A DNA stretch of 64,000 nucleotides from NCBI RefSeq assembly GCF_004016525.1, contig NZ_SACJ01000002.1, forward strand, positions 496,001-560,000, given 5' to 3'. Positions 1 through 8,015 of the stretch are shown in pieces. Source of the DNA: Flavobacterium sufflavum (GTDB taxonomy: Bacteria; Bacteroidota; Bacteroidia; Flavobacteriales; Flavobacteriaceae). Within the stretch, counting starts at the first letter, position 1; every line of letters starts with the position of its first letter. The notes beneath the pieces were generated by a model. The model saw only the letters and a list, made by a program, of their open reading frames with translations, did not search any database and had not been told where the DNA came from. Position numbers and translations under genes: made by a program.

Positions 1-1836
1 GCAATTCAGCGTATTGCCGAAGATGCTTATGTGTGGATGGACCGATTTACCATTAGGAATCTCGAATTGTATCACAGTTATAATCCTAATGCGGTTACGC
101 TTTTGGATGTAATTGATAAAACGCTTTCGCCAATGGGAGGACGTTTGTTGAAACGTTGGTTGGCATTGCCTTTAAAAGATATCAAGAAAGTGCAAAGCCG
201 ACATGATGTAGTCTCTTATTTGAAAGAAAATCAAGAGGTGTTGCAAAAAATACAATATCAGATTAAGCAAATTTCGGATTTAGAGCGATTGATTTCTAAA
301 ATCGCTGCGGGGAAAGTATCACCTCGTGAAGTGGTTTATTTGAAAGAATCATTAGATGCTATTATCCCTATAAAAACGCTGTCGTTAGAAAGTCCGCAGG
401 AAGCGGTGAAAGTTATTGGAGATAATTTACATAGCTGCGATTTATTGCGCGAAAAGATAAAAACTACTTTAAACCAAGATGCGCCGGTGGCTATTGCCAA
501 AGGAAATGCGATTGCTAAAGGAGTGAATGAAGAGTTGGACGAATTGCGTGCGATTTCTACTTCGGGAAAAGAATTTTTAGAAGGAATCGAGGCAAGAGAG
601 TCAGAGCGTACAGGGATTTCTTCTTTAAAAATTTCATTTAATAATGTTTTTGGTTATTATATCGAAGTTAGAAATACTCATAAAGATAAAGTGCCAACGG
701 AATGGATAAGAAAACAAACCCTTGTTAATGCCGAACGCTATATTACCGAAGAATTAAAGGAATACGAAGCTAAAATTCTGGGTGCTGAAGAGAAAATTCA
801 CAAAATTGAATCGGAATTATTCGAGCAATTAGTGGCTTGGATTGCTACTTACATCAAGCCGGTTCAGTTGAATGCTAATTTGGTTGCGCAACTGGATTGT
901 TTGTGTTCTTTTACACAATTGGCAATTGAGAACAAATATGTTTGTCCAGAATTGGATGAAACATTTGAATTAGATATTAAAAACGGAAGGCATCCTGTTA
1001 TCGAAAAACAACTGCCTGTAGGCGTGCCTTATATTGCTAATGATGTTTTCCTGGATAGAGAAACTCAGCAATTGATTATGATTACAGGGCCTAATATGTC
1101 GGGTAAGTCGGCTATTTTGCGTCAAACTGCTTTAATTGTGCTCTTGGCTCAAATGGGAAGTTTTGTTCCGGCTGATAGCGTGAAAATGGGACTAGTAGAT
1201 AAAATCTTTACCAGAGTAGGGGCGAGCGATAATATTTCGATGGGAGAATCTACTTTTATGGTCGAAATGAACGAAACAGCCTCTATTTTGAATAATATCT
1301 CCGATAGAAGTTTGGTGTTGCTGGACGAAATTGGAAGAGGAACCAGTACTTATGACGGAATTTCCATTGCCTGGGCTATTGCCGAGTATTTGCATGAGCA
1401 TCCATCTAAGCCTAAAACTTTGTTTGCGACCCATTATCATGAATTGAATGAAATGAGTGAGTCATTAGCCCGAATTCAGAATTATAATGTGGCTGTAAAA
1501 GAATTAAAAGATACGGTGCTTTTTATTCGAAAATTAGTCAAAGGAGGAAGTGCGCATAGTTTTGGAATTCACGTGGCAAAAATGGCGGGAATGCCTCAAA
1601 TTGTAATTTCGAAAGCACAAAAGATTTTGAAGAAGCTGGAGAAAGATCATTCTGGTGATGCATTAAACGGAATCAAGTCAGAAAAGGAAGAAATGCAGAT
1701 GAGTTTCTTTAATTTAGACGATCCATTGCTGGAAGAAATCAAAGAAGAGATTTTAAATATCGATATCAATTCGGTAACGCCGGTAGAAGCTTTGATGAAA
1801 TTGAACGAAATTAAAAGAATGTTAACCAGGAAATAA
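1..1836 (+). CDS. mutS: DNA mismatch repair protein MutS, 5'-truncated by window edge
   Basis: MutS recognises base mismatches as a dimer and uses ATP to recruit MutL. The reading frame is open from the first base of the window, so the N-terminal mismatch-binding domain and part of the connector lie outside; about 611 of the usual ~850-870 residues are visible. Visible parts are the core/lever domain, the clamp, and the C-terminal ATPase with Walker A (TGPNMSGKS, nt 1084-1110) and Walker B ([14 protein letters not shown], from nt 1318). This Walker A form and the FATHYHEL motif are typical of MutS1. The end carries the usual low-conservation dimerisation tail. The first in-frame GTG (nt 31) is not a start, since homology to MutS core continues upstream of it. 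It is followed by a tRNA operon on the same strand. Confidence 0.97.
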   Translation, partial: AIQRIAEDAYVWMDRFTIRNLELYHSYNPNAVTLLDVIDKTLSPMGGRLLKRWLALPLKDIKKVQSRHDVVSYLKENQEVLQKIQYQIKQISDLERLISKIAAGKVSPREVVYLKESLDAIIPIKTLSLESPQEAVKVIGDNLHSCDLLREKIKTTLNQDAPVAIAKGNAIAKGVNEELDELRAISTSGKEFLEGIEARESERTGISSLKISFNNVFGYYIEVRNTHKDKVPTEWIRKQTLVNAERYITEELKEYEAKILGAEEKIHKIESELFEQLVAWIATYIKPVQLNANLVAQLDCLCSFTQLAIENKYVCPELDETFELDIKNGRHPVIEKQLPVGVPYIANDVFLDRETQQLIMITGPNMSGKSAILRQTALIVLLAQMGSFVPADSVKMGLVDKIFTRVGASDNISMGESTFMVEMNETASILNNISDRSLVLLDEIGRGTSTYDGISIAWAIAEYLHEHPSKPKTLFATHYHELNEMSESLARIQNYNVAVKELKDTVLFIRKLVKGGSAHSFGIHVAKMAGMPQIVISKAQKILKKLEKDHSGDALNGIKSEKEEMQMSFFNLDDPLLEEIKEEILNIDINSVTPVEALMKLNEIKRMLTRK

Positions 1837-1905
1837 TTTTTTTATTTTTTAAATTAAAGCAAATCAAAAGCTTAAAAAAATATTGATTATTTTTTCAAAA
1901 AAGGC

Positions 1906-1935
1906 TTGTATAATCGAAAAAAGCTCTTAAATTTG
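1906..1935 (+). promoter_or_regulatory. Promoter of the tRNA-Gly/tRNA-Leu operon
   Basis: A -33-type TTG (1906-1908) and a -7 box TAAATTTG (1928-1935) are separated by 19 bp, matching the Bacteroidetes housekeeping promoter. It sits about 50 bp upstream of the first tRNA and is one of the best matches to consensus in the window. Confidence 0.75.
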
Positions 1936-1985
1936 CATCCGCAATACAGAACAAGTATCGCGGTTCTTTTTAAGAATTGATAAAT

Positions 1986-2058
1986 GCGAAAATAGCTCAG
2001 TTGGTAGAGCGCGACCTTGCCAAGGTCGAGGTCGCGGGTTCGAGCCCCGTTTTTCGCT
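1986..2058 (+). tRNA. tRNA-Gly (anticodon GCC)
   Basis: Full cloverleaf. The acceptor arms GCGAAAA and TTTTCGC pair, the D-arm AGCTCAGTTGGTAGAGC is canonical, the anticodon loop TTGCCAA gives GCC (reads GGC/GGU), and the T-arm carries GGTTCGAGCC. CCA is not encoded. It is the first gene of a two-tRNA operon. Confidence 0.97.
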
Positions 2059-2072
2059 CGAAATCACATCAT

Positions 2073-2158
2073 GCTCGGATGGTGAAATTGGTAGACACGC
2101 TGGACTTAAAATCCAGTGAACAGCAATGTTCGTGCGGGTTCAAGTCCCGCTCTGAGTA
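2073..2158 (+). tRNA. tRNA-Leu (anticodon UAA)
   Basis: Class II tRNA with a long variable arm (about 86 nt). The acceptor GCTCGGA pairs with TCTGAGT, with G-U at the first pair. The anticodon loop CTTAAAA gives UAA, and the T-arm GGGTTCAAGTCCC is intact. It lies 14 nt after the tRNA-Gly and shares its promoter and terminator. Confidence 0.95.
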
Positions 2159-2163
2159 CAAAG

Positions 2164-2197
2164 AAAGCTTCAAACTAATGTTTGGAGCTTTTTTTAT
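2164..2197 (+). terminator. Rho-independent terminator of the tRNA operon
   Basis: The stem arms AAAGCTTCAAAC and GTTTGGAGCTTT flank a 4-nt loop and run straight into a T tract. This ends the tRNA-Gly/tRNA-Leu transcript. Confidence 0.85.
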
Positions 2198-2310
2198 TTT
2201 GTATAAAATCAGTTTTGTGGTTTGTTTTGAATCTGTGAAGAGGTGAGCTTTTTGAATTCTGAATAATTGGAATTTAGAATTTTTAAAAATTGGTATTTGG
2301 AATAAAAAAT

Positions 2311-2658
2311 ATGGGAACTTTTGTTATTAGTAAAAGATTTAGCGGTGATTATAAGTTTGAATTTACTTCCAGGAAAGGAAAAACTATTTTTACGAGTAAT
2401 GCGTATGAATTAAGGATGGATTGTGAGGCAGATGCGGAATATTTGCGTTCGGTATTGGAGGCTTGTTCTTATGTAAAGTTTAAGACGTCTAAAGGGAAAT
2501 TTTTCTTTAGAGTTGTAATTGATAACAGGGTTGTGGCTGTAAGTAGAAAATACAGTACGGAGTTGATGGTTCAGAAAGGAATTGATGAAATAGTAAAATA
2601 CGGTTCGAAAGCAGAGATATTGGATTTTGCTAACAATGATTTTGTTTTTCCGGATTAA
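2311..2658 (+). CDS. YegP/DUF1508 family protein
   Basis: Small (115 aa) soluble protein with the DUF1508 pattern: FEFTSRKGKTIFTSNAYELR followed by a second, weaker beta-hairpin unit (YVKFKTSKGKFFFRVV). The family is made of short repeats that form an intertwined beta/alpha dimer, and no biochemical role is established. The ATG at 2311 is preferred over an in-frame TTG 21 nt upstream, because the conserved domain begins just after this ATG. It ends ahead of a hairpin shared with the convergent lipoprotein gene. Confidence 0.8.
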   Translation: MGTFVISKRFSGDYKFEFTSRKGKTIFTSNAYELRMDCEADAEYLRSVLEACSYVKFKTSKGKFFFRVVIDNRVVAVSRKYSTELMVQKGIDEIVKYGSKAEILDFANNDFVFPD

Positions 2659-2711
2659 GAATTTTGAAGACTGTTTAAAGTGTGGTCTTTGGAATTATTG
2701 GGTATAAAAAA

Positions 2712-2740
2712 AAGCCGTCACAATGTGAACGGCTTATTTT
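2712..2740. terminator. Bidirectional terminator between the DUF1508 and Ala-rich lipoprotein genes
   Basis: The inverted arms AAGCCGTCACA and TGTGAACGGCTT pair with one bulge, with A-rich sequence before and T-rich sequence after. It can therefore terminate both convergent genes. Confidence 0.75.
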
Positions 2741-2756
2741 TTACTGTAATTTAAAA

Positions 2757-2978
2757 TTACTTAGCAGGTGCAGCAGCAGGAGCTTCAGTAGCAGCAGCAG
2801 CAGGAGCAGCAGCAGCAGAATCAACAGCAACAGCAGCAGTATCAGCTACAGTAGCAGCAGAATCAACAGCTACAGCAGTTGTATCAGCAGCAGCTTCTGG
2901 AGCAGCCTCTTCAGCTTTTTTACAAGATACAACAGTTAAAACAGCAACAACAGCTAAACTTAAAAATACTTTTTTCAT
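2757..2978 (-). CDS. Small alanine-rich lipoprotein
   Basis: A 73-residue protein with a lipoprotein signal peptide (MKKVFLSLAVVAVLTVVSCKK; lipobox VVSC, Cys at residue 19). The rest is low complexity, dominated by Ala, Val, Asp, Thr and Pro. The mature part contains a tandem duplication of about 13-14 residues (ADTTAVAVDSAATV then ADTAAVAVDSAAAA) and ends in an Ala/Pro tail. Such tails probably stay unfolded and may span or decorate the periplasm. Short Bacteroidetes lipoproteins of this type are common but uncharacterised. A TATCTTTG -7 box lies 38 bp upstream. The coding DNA is rich in GCA/GCT triplets, so copy number of the repeat could vary by slippage. Confidence 0.8.
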   Translation of the reverse strand: MKKVFLSLAVVAVLTVVSCKKAEEAAPEAAADTTAVAVDSAATVADTAAVAVDSAAAAPAAAATEAPAAAPAK

Positions 2979-3304
2979 CTTACTTTATTATAAAAGGTTA
3001 ATTATTAATTCGAGGCAAAGATATAAAATTTTTAATATGTAAAATATTTTTTCATTTTTTTTTTGAAATAATATTCGATTATTTTTCCGACCTTCAAAAA
3101 GCAAATTTTATAAGGAAAATAATATTTTAAAATAAAAAGTTGCTTTGAACATGGGGTGTTTTTTGGTTTTTAATAACTTGATTTTTAATTTGTTGTATCT
3201 GTTTTTGGTTGCTTATTTGTGAATTGTGAAATATGTAGCTTTCTTTTTTGAGAATTAAATTGTTTTAAATGCTAATTTTTAAGATTCATTTAAAGGTCCC
3301 GTTT
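2979..3304. other. AT-rich intergenic region without genes
   Basis: Strongly A+T-rich. It holds the promoter of the Ala-rich lipoprotein gene near its left end and otherwise only T-rich tracts. No ORF of note, RNA gene or clear terminator for waaA was seen. Confidence 0.6.
3016..3023 (-). promoter_or_regulatory. -7 promoter box of the Ala-rich lipoprotein gene
   Basis: Minus-strand TATCTTTG matches TAnnTTTG, 38 bp before the start codon. No clear -33 TTG is visible. Confidence 0.55.
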
Positions 3305-4531
3305 TCAGATATTTTCTATTATCAGGCTGGTTGCTCCTTTGTTTGTATTTACAAAATTGCTGCAAATAGCCCCTTTTTCATCTCGGATTGTGTCATTAGA
3401 AATTAATGAATCAAAAGCGTTTTTTAATTCGTTTTGATTAGTAATACTGATGCAGCCACCTAAATTTACCAAAGCGGTTGCTTCTGCAAAATGTGAAAAA
3501 TTAGATCCGATAACTATTGGAACTCCAAAAGTAGCTGGTTCTAATATGTTGTGTACGCCCGGATTTCCAAATCCGCCACCCACATAAGCAATATCAGCAT
3601 AGCTGTATATTTTAGTTAAAATCCCAATAGTATCAATGATAAATACATCAAACTCTGCAAGGTTTTTGTTTTCTTTTTCTGAAAAAAGAACCGTTTTCTT
3701 AGAAATGCTGTTTTTTAATTGCTGTATTTGTTCCGCTTTTATGTTGTGAGGTGCAATGATGAATTTTACATTTTGAGTAGATGAATTGATGTATTCAATC
3801 AATAAACTTTCGTCTTTTGGCCAGGAACTTCCAATGACAATAGTTAGCGTATTGTTTTTGAATTGGGAAATAAAATCCAAAGAGTTATCTTTTTCTAAAA
3901 TAGCGGCAACCCGGTCAAAGCGGGTGTCTCCGGAAACAGCGATATTGGTCTTGTTTAATTGGAGTAATAATTTTTTTGAAGCTTCATTTTGAACAAAGAA
4001 ATAGGTAAAAGTATTCAGTGCGTTTCTGTAAAATTGACCGTACCATTTAAAAAATAGTTGGTTTTCTCTAAAAATCCCAGAAATCAAATAGGTCGGAGTA
4101 TTAGATTTTTTTAGTTCGTTTAGGTAATTTGGCCAATATTCATATTTGATGAAGAAAGCCTTTTCCGGATGAACTAGTTTCAGGAATCTTTGAGTATTCT
4201 TTTTAGTGTCCATCGGCAGATACACTGTTGCATCAGCAACCGTATTGTTTTTTCGAACTTCGTAACCTGAAGGAGAAAAGAAAGTCAAAACAATTTTATG
4301 TGAAGGATATTTTTCTTTTATTTTTTCAATCACAGGAAGCCCTTGCTCGTATTCGCCAAGTGATGCCGCATGAAACCAAATGGTTTTATCCTGAGGTTTT
4401 ATTTTTTGCGAAAGCGTTTCAAAAACTGTTTTTCTTCCGGCAACAAAAAGTTTCATTTTGGGGTTAAACAATGCGATAATTTTCAAGAAAAAATCGGCTA
4501 ATGTAATGGCTATATTGTACAGAAAAAGCAT
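3305..4531 (-). CDS. waaA: 3-deoxy-D-manno-octulosonic acid (Kdo) transferase
   Basis: Inner-membrane glycosyltransferase that adds Kdo to lipid A precursors in LPS assembly. It has an N-terminal membrane anchor (MLFLYNIAITLADFFLKIIALF), the family hallmark HAASLGEYEQGLPVIEKIK in the N-terminal Rossmann domain, and IVIGSSWPKDE and YVGGGFGNPGVHNILEPA in the C-terminal domain, where the HNILEPA stretch contacts the nucleotide sugar. Length (408 aa) is normal. The ATG at 4531 is chosen over an ATG 48 nt upstream because the family starts directly with the hydrophobic anchor. It is transcribed divergently from a sugar-aminotransferase gene, compatible with envelope polysaccharide work. Confidence 0.92.
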   Translation of the reverse strand: MLFLYNIAITLADFFLKIIALFNPKMKLFVAGRKTVFETLSQKIKPQDKTIWFHAASLGEYEQGLPVIEKIKEKYPSHKIVLTFFSPSGYEVRKNNTVADATVYLPMDTKKNTQRFLKLVHPEKAFFIKYEYWPNYLNELKKSNTPTYLISGIFRENQLFFKWYGQFYRNALNTFTYFFVQNEASKKLLLQLNKTNIAVSGDTRFDRVAAILEKDNSLDFISQFKNNTLTIVIGSSWPKDESLLIEYINSSTQNVKFIIAPHNIKAEQIQQLKNSISKKTVLFSEKENKNLAEFDVFIIDTIGILTKIYSYADIAYVGGGFGNPGVHNILEPATFGVPIVIGSNFSHFAEATALVNLGGCISITNQNELKNAFDSLISNDTIRDEKGAICSNFVNTNKGATSLIIENI

Positions 4532-4600
4532 TCGGATAATTTTTGGTGCTAAAATACATTTTCTTTGGCTTAAATTCATTGGTTTGAAATCAATAATACC

Positions 4601-4608
4601 TATTTTTG
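4601..4608 (+). promoter_or_regulatory. -7 promoter box of the DegT-family aminotransferase gene
   Basis: TATTTTTG matches TAnnTTTG in the waaA/aminotransferase divergent interval, 77 bp upstream of the chosen start. The assignment rests on the -7 element alone. Confidence 0.45.
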
Positions 4609-4684
4609 TTTCCGTTTTATGAAAGTTTTGTTGTTGCGTAAGAAGTGTAAAAACAACAGCTTTCTAACTATTAATAAAGTTGAA

Positions 4685-5818
4685 ATGAAGAAAATTCAAA
4701 TGGTTGACTTGAAAAGTCAATATGATAAAATTGCTACTACAGTAAACGCTTCTATTCAGGACGTTTTGGATACAAATACTTATATCAATGGACCTCAAGT
4801 GCATCAATTCCAAAAATCTTTGGAAGATTATTTGGGCGTAAAACACGTAATTCCTTGTGCAAACGGAACAGATGCTTTGCAAATTGCGATGATGGGATTG
4901 GATTTAAAGCCGGGTGATGAGGTAATCACTGCCGATTTTACTTTTGCGGCTACAGTTGAGGTAATTGCTTTGTTGCAATTGACTCCGGTGTTAGTTGATG
5001 TTGATTTGGACAATATGAATATCTCATTAGAAAGAATCAAAGCGGCTATTACTCCAAAAACTAAGGCAATAGTTCCAGTACATTTGTTCGGTCGTGCAGC
5101 TAATATGGATGCAATTATGGCTTTGGCCAATGAACATAACTTGTATGTTATTGAAGATAATGCGCAAGCCATTGGTGCCGATTTTATTTCAGCTTCAGGT
5201 GCAAAATCTAAAGTAGGAACTATTGGTCATGTAGGAGCAACTTCATTTTTTCCTTCTAAAAATTTAGGTTGTTATGGTGATGGTGGAGCTATTTTTACCA
5301 ATGATGATGCTTTGGCACATACTATTCGCGGAATTGTAAATCACGGAATGTACGAACGTTACCATCATGATGTAGTAGGAGTGAATTCTAGATTAGATAG
5401 TATTCAGGCGGCTGTTTTGAATGCTAAATTACCTTTATTGAACGATTATAATACAGCGCGTCGTGGAGCTGCCGCTAAGTATAATGCTGCTTTAGCTGGT
5501 CACGCTAATATTATTACCCCTTCATTTGATGAAAATGAAAATGATCATGTTTTTCACCAATATACGTTGCGAATTATTGATGCTGACAGAAATGCATTGA
5601 TGCAACATCTGTTAGATAAAGGGATTCCTTGTGCTATTTACTACCCAATTCCGTTGCATTCGCAAAAAGCTTATGTTGATGTAAGGTATAAAGAAGAAGA
5701 TTTTCCGGTGACGAATCAATTGGTTAAAGAGGTGATTTCGTTGCCAATGCATACCGAATTAGAGGATGAGCAAATAAAATTTATTACTGATAGTGTTTTA
5801 GAATTTTTAAATAAATAA
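4685..5818 (+). CDS. DegT/DnrJ/EryC1/StrS-family PLP-dependent sugar aminotransferase
   Basis: Fold-type I PLP enzyme that transaminates nucleotide-linked keto-sugars for surface polysaccharide or LPS. Family marks are QYDKI near the N-terminus, CANGTDALQIA (phosphate and cofactor cup), VPVHLFGR, IEDNAQAIGA with the Asp that contacts the pyridine nitrogen, and SFFPSKNLGCYGDGGAI, where Lys192 is the Schiff-base lysine. Size (377 aa) is normal and it most resembles WbpE/WlbC-like members. The ATG at 4685 is chosen: upstream in-frame codons lack homology and this one begins the family's usual MKKIQMVDLK. It is followed after 2 nt by a small secreted protein, probably co-transcribed. The substrate cannot be read from sequence. 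Confidence 0.9.
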   Translation: MKKIQMVDLKSQYDKIATTVNASIQDVLDTNTYINGPQVHQFQKSLEDYLGVKHVIPCANGTDALQIAMMGLDLKPGDEVITADFTFAATVEVIALLQLTPVLVDVDLDNMNISLERIKAAITPKTKAIVPVHLFGRAANMDAIMALANEHNLYVIEDNAQAIGADFISASGAKSKVGTIGHVGATSFFPSKNLGCYGDGGAIFTNDDALAHTIRGIVNHGMYERYHHDVVGVNSRLDSIQAAVLNAKLPLLNDYNTARRGAAAKYNAALAGHANIITPSFDENENDHVFHQYTLRIIDADRNALMQHLLDKGIPCAIYYPIPLHSQKAYVDVRYKEEDFPVTNQLVKEVISLPMHTELEDEQIKFITDSVLEFLNK

Positions 5819-5820
5819 AA

Positions 5821-6264
5821 ATGAAAAAGTGTTTTTTATGCTTGACCTTAGTTTTAATCTCGTTTTCAAATTGGGCGCAAATAAAACCAATTTCTAAAGA
5901 AGAAAGTGCTGTTTTAAATAGCGTTGAAGCTTTTAGAAAAGCATTAATTGACCCAACAGAAAGCAATTTGAAAGCTTTGACTTCAAAAGATTTAAGCTAC
6001 GGACATTCCAGTGGTGTACTTCAAGATCAAAAAGTTTTTATCGAAAAATTACTTAACGGAGAATCTGATTTTGTGACGATAGAATTTCAAAATCAAAGTA
6101 TTCAAGTTACCGGAGATGTTGCTATAGTAAGACATAGTCTGGCAGCACATACTAAAGATAGTGGTGTTGAAAAAGACATAAAAATTGGAAACGTACTCGT
6201 TTGGCAAAAACAAAAAAACAAGTGGTTGCTGATTGCCAGACAGGCTTTTAAATTACCTCAGTAA
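5821..6264 (+). CDS. Secreted NTF2-like (DUF4440-type) protein
   Basis: A 147-residue protein with an N-terminal signal peptide (MKKCFLCLTLVLISFSNWAQ). The mature part matches the SnoaL/DUF4440 branch of the NTF2-like superfamily: a first helix with AVLNSVEAFRKALIDPT, then the SKDLSYGHSSGVLQDQKVFIEKLL segment, then beta-strands ending in VWQKQKNKWLLIARQAFKL. NTF2-like cones bind small ligands or act as minor enzymes; the ligand is unknown here. It starts 2 nt after the aminotransferase stop codon, so translation is probably coupled, but a functional link is not evident. Confidence 0.82.
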   Translation: MKKCFLCLTLVLISFSNWAQIKPISKEESAVLNSVEAFRKALIDPTESNLKALTSKDLSYGHSSGVLQDQKVFIEKLLNGESDFVTIEFQNQSIQVTGDVAIVRHSLAAHTKDSGVEKDIKIGNVLVWQKQKNKWLLIARQAFKLPQ

Positions 6265-6282
6265 AAAAAGCTGTAAAAAGTA

Positions 6283-6320
6283 AAAATCCCAAATTATCGA
6301 AATAGATAGTTTGGGATTTT
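6283..6320. terminator. Bidirectional terminator
   Basis: AAAATCCCAAA and TTTGGGATTTT pair across a 16-nt loop between two convergent genes, flanked by A and T runs. Confidence 0.8.
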
Positions 6321-6328
6321 TTGTTTAC

Positions 6329-6580
6329 TTACTTCTTAGCGGCTTCTTTTAATTTATTTGCGGCTTCATCCATTTTTTCTGCTCCTTTTTCAAGGATTTT
6401 ACCCGTTTTTGATTGAGTTGAATCAATGGCTGTTTCCACTTTTTTGGTTACAGTATCCACTTTTTGTTCTACTTCAGCTCCAACGGCTTCTTTAGCATCT
6501 TCAATTTTGTCTTTAGTTTTGTCCTGGCAGGAAACCATCGCAGCAAGCATAAAAGCTACTGCTAAAATTGTTTTTCTCAT
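6329..6580 (-). CDS. Small helical lipoprotein
   Basis: An 83-residue lipoprotein: signal MRKTILAVAFMLAAMVSC with Cys18 as the lipidation site. The remaining ~65 residues are charged and strongly helical with a Lys/Glu/Ala heptad-like pattern (KIEDAKEAVGAEVEQKVDTVTKKVE, then KGAEKMDEAANKLKEAAKK). This resembles small amphipathic stress-type or coiled-coil lipoproteins found widely in Flavobacteriia. No enzymatic motif is seen. It has its own TATATTTG promoter box and faces the NTF2-like gene across a shared terminator. Function is unknown. Confidence 0.8.
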   Translation of the reverse strand: MRKTILAVAFMLAAMVSCQDKTKDKIEDAKEAVGAEVEQKVDTVTKKVETAIDSTQSKTGKILEKGAEKMDEAANKLKEAAKK

Positions 6581-6622
6581 TTGTACTGTATTTTAATGAT
6601 TGATATTTAAAACGTTGTCTTT

Positions 6623-6630
6623 CAAATATA
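6623..6630 (-). promoter_or_regulatory. -7 promoter box of the helical lipoprotein gene
   Basis: Minus-strand TATATTTG, 42 bp before the start codon and just after the terminator of the upstream DUF3037 gene. Confidence 0.55.
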
Positions 6631-6636
6631 AAAAAA

Positions 6637-6662
6637 TCCCCGTAAACTTTCGCTTACGGAGA
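6637..6662 (-). terminator. Terminator of the HipA-like/DUF3037 operon
   Basis: ATCCCCGTAA and TTACGGAGAT-type arms flank a TTTC-containing loop. On the minus strand the hairpin is followed by seven T. Confidence 0.75.
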
Positions 6663-6685
6663 TGTATTTATGAAAACAATTCTTT

Positions 6686-7069
6686 TTACAAGACTAATTC
6701 AGAATATAGTTTTTCGAAAGTCTGGTCTAAATCGCTGCTAAATCCCGAATGGGGTCTTGAGGTTTGAATACTCGAACTTTTAACAGCAGTGAGCCATCTA
6801 AATCGTTCGTCTTTTTCAAATTGAGCAATAGGTCCCGCTTCTTTTTTGCCTTCGCAAATGGCTACAAAAGAATCTAAATTGATTTTGAGTTGGTCTAAAT
6901 CAAATTCACTGCAAAACGAACTGATTTTAGCAACAGGAATTTGATATTGAATTCGTAAATATTTCTGACGCTTGGAATAAAGCATCAAACCTACATTTAT
7001 AAATTCTTCGCGTTCTACTCTTGGTACAACACGAATGATAGCATAATCATATAAGTGTTGTTCGTGCAT
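6686..7069 (-). CDS. DUF3037 family protein
   Basis: A 127-residue soluble protein whose start is the DUF3037 signature: YDYAIIRVVPRVEREEFINVGLMLYSKRQKYLR. The middle has the conserved FDLDQLKINLDSFVAICEG helix, and the FRWLTAVKSSSIQTSRPHSG segment near residue 90 ends the domain. DUF3037 genes are often adjacent to HipA-like kinase genes, as here, with the start codon 23 nt inside the kinase gene, which implies translational coupling. The molecular role is not established; a partner or substrate of the kinase is a reasonable guess only. Confidence 0.85.
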   Translation of the reverse strand: MHEQHLYDYAIIRVVPRVEREEFINVGLMLYSKRQKYLRIQYQIPVAKISSFCSEFDLDQLKINLDSFVAICEGKKEAGPIAQFEKDERFRWLTAVKSSSIQTSRPHSGFSSDLDQTFEKLYSELVL

Positions 7070-7835
7070 CTTGAGCTTGTTTTAAAAATATTTCAGCATT
7101 TTTCAAGCGTAAGCTTAAAAACTGGAAATAGACGTTTTTAATTTCTTCCGGAGTTATCGTTTGATCTTTCCATTGCAACCAGTCTTCAGGAATTTGATTT
7201 ACAATTTCTTTTAAAATCGAATCATTTAATAGCCTTGAACATTGTACATGTGCTTCTTCAAGTTTTGATGCCTTTGGTAATAAAACATGATCTTTAATTA
7301 ATGCAAATGGTGTAAGTGCAGTTTTCTCCCAGTTAATCCAGGAATGATGAAAATAAAAAGAAGCTCCGTGATCAATAAGCCAAAGTTCTTTTTTCCAAAT
7401 TAAAAGATTGGTGTTTTTAAAGGTTCGGTCAACATTAGTAATAAAAGCATCTAACCAAACAATTTTTGATGCCAATAAAGCTTCGCAATCATTTGCAGCG
7501 GCATCAAAGGTAATTGCTCCTGATAAATAGTGTAGCCCTAAATTTAAACCCTGACTAAATTTTAATAAATCCTGAATTTCTTCGTCAGCTTCTGTTCTTC
7601 CAAAGGCTTCGTCTAAGTGTGCAAAAACTAATTCAGGAACTGGTAAACCTAATTGTTTTGCTATTTGACCACCTAAAAATTCAGCAATTAATGCTTTTAC
7701 CCCATGACCTGCTCCTCTAAATTTTAATACATATTTAAAATCATCGTCGGCTTCTGCTAAGGCAGGTAAGGAGCCACCTTCCCGAAGTGGCGTAATGTAT
7801 CGTATAACGTTTACTGTTCGTAAATCTAAATTCAT
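7047..7835 (-). CDS. HipA-like kinase family protein
   Basis: A 262-residue protein resembling the compact HipA_2-type kinases, not full HipA (which has an N-subdomain-1 and ~440 aa). Kinase-like signs are YVLKFRGAGHG (ATP-binding strand with Lys38), WLDAFITNVDRTFKNTNLLIW (catalytic-loop equivalent: Asp136 and Asn141/Asn143) and LWLIDHGASF, where Asp155 takes the DFG position. It is first in a two-gene operon, overlapping the DUF3037 gene by 23 nt, with a TATCTTTG box just upstream. No HipB-like DNA-binding antitoxin is adjacent, so a classical toxin-antitoxin role is not supported. Its substrate is unknown. Confidence 0.82.
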   Translation of the reverse strand: MNLDLRTVNVIRYITPLREGGSLPALAEADDDFKYVLKFRGAGHGVKALIAEFLGGQIAKQLGLPVPELVFAHLDEAFGRTEADEEIQDLLKFSQGLNLGLHYLSGAITFDAAANDCEALLASKIVWLDAFITNVDRTFKNTNLLIWKKELWLIDHGASFYFHHSWINWEKTALTPFALIKDHVLLPKASKLEEAHVQCSRLLNDSILKEIVNQIPEDWLQWKDQTITPEEIKNVYFQFLSLRLKNAEIFLKQAQDARTTLI

Positions 7836-7854
7836 AAGAAAGTATTCTTAAAAA

Positions 7855-7862
7855 CAAAGATA
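7855..7862 (-). promoter_or_regulatory. -7 promoter box of the HipA-like/DUF3037 operon
   Basis: Minus-strand TATCTTTG, 19 bp before the start codon, giving a short leader. Confidence 0.55.
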
Positions 7863-7913
7863 ACTATTAGCGTTTATTATTTCGGAATAGCCTAATTTCT
7901 TTTTAAAACAAAA

Positions 7914-7943
7914 AATCCTCACAAACCGAAGTTTATGAGGATT
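7914..7943 (-). terminator. Terminator downstream of fabD
   Basis: AATCCTCA and TGAGGATT pair across a 14-nt loop. On the minus strand it is followed by a T-rich tract. It lies about 70 bp past the fabD stop codon. Confidence 0.65.
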
Positions 7944-7982
7944 CTATTTATTATAGTGTTGATTTTTAATTCTGAAATCTAA

Positions 7983-8000
7983 TCCCGATAACTATCGGGA
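7983..8000. repeat. Short perfect inverted repeat
   Basis: TCCCGATAACTATCGGGA has 8-bp arms around AC, immediately after fabD. It may be an extra stem in the fabD 3' UTR or part of an interspersed palindrome family; a single copy is seen here. Confidence 0.5.
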
Positions 8001-8015
8001 CTGCAATCTGCAATT

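Noticed and set aside
1977..2246. 89-codon open frame on the plus strand
   Set aside because: It runs through both tRNA genes and their terminator; the protein is simply translated tRNA.
2682..2939. Serine-rich open frame opposite the Ala-rich lipoprotein
   Set aside because: Its Ser/Arg runs are the antisense reading of GCA/GCT repeats; the lipoprotein on the other strand has a proper signal peptide, lipobox and promoter.
6686..7835. Classical HipBA toxin-antitoxin system
   Set aside because: The kinase is the short HipA-like form and the second gene is DUF3037, not a HipB helix-turn-helix protein.
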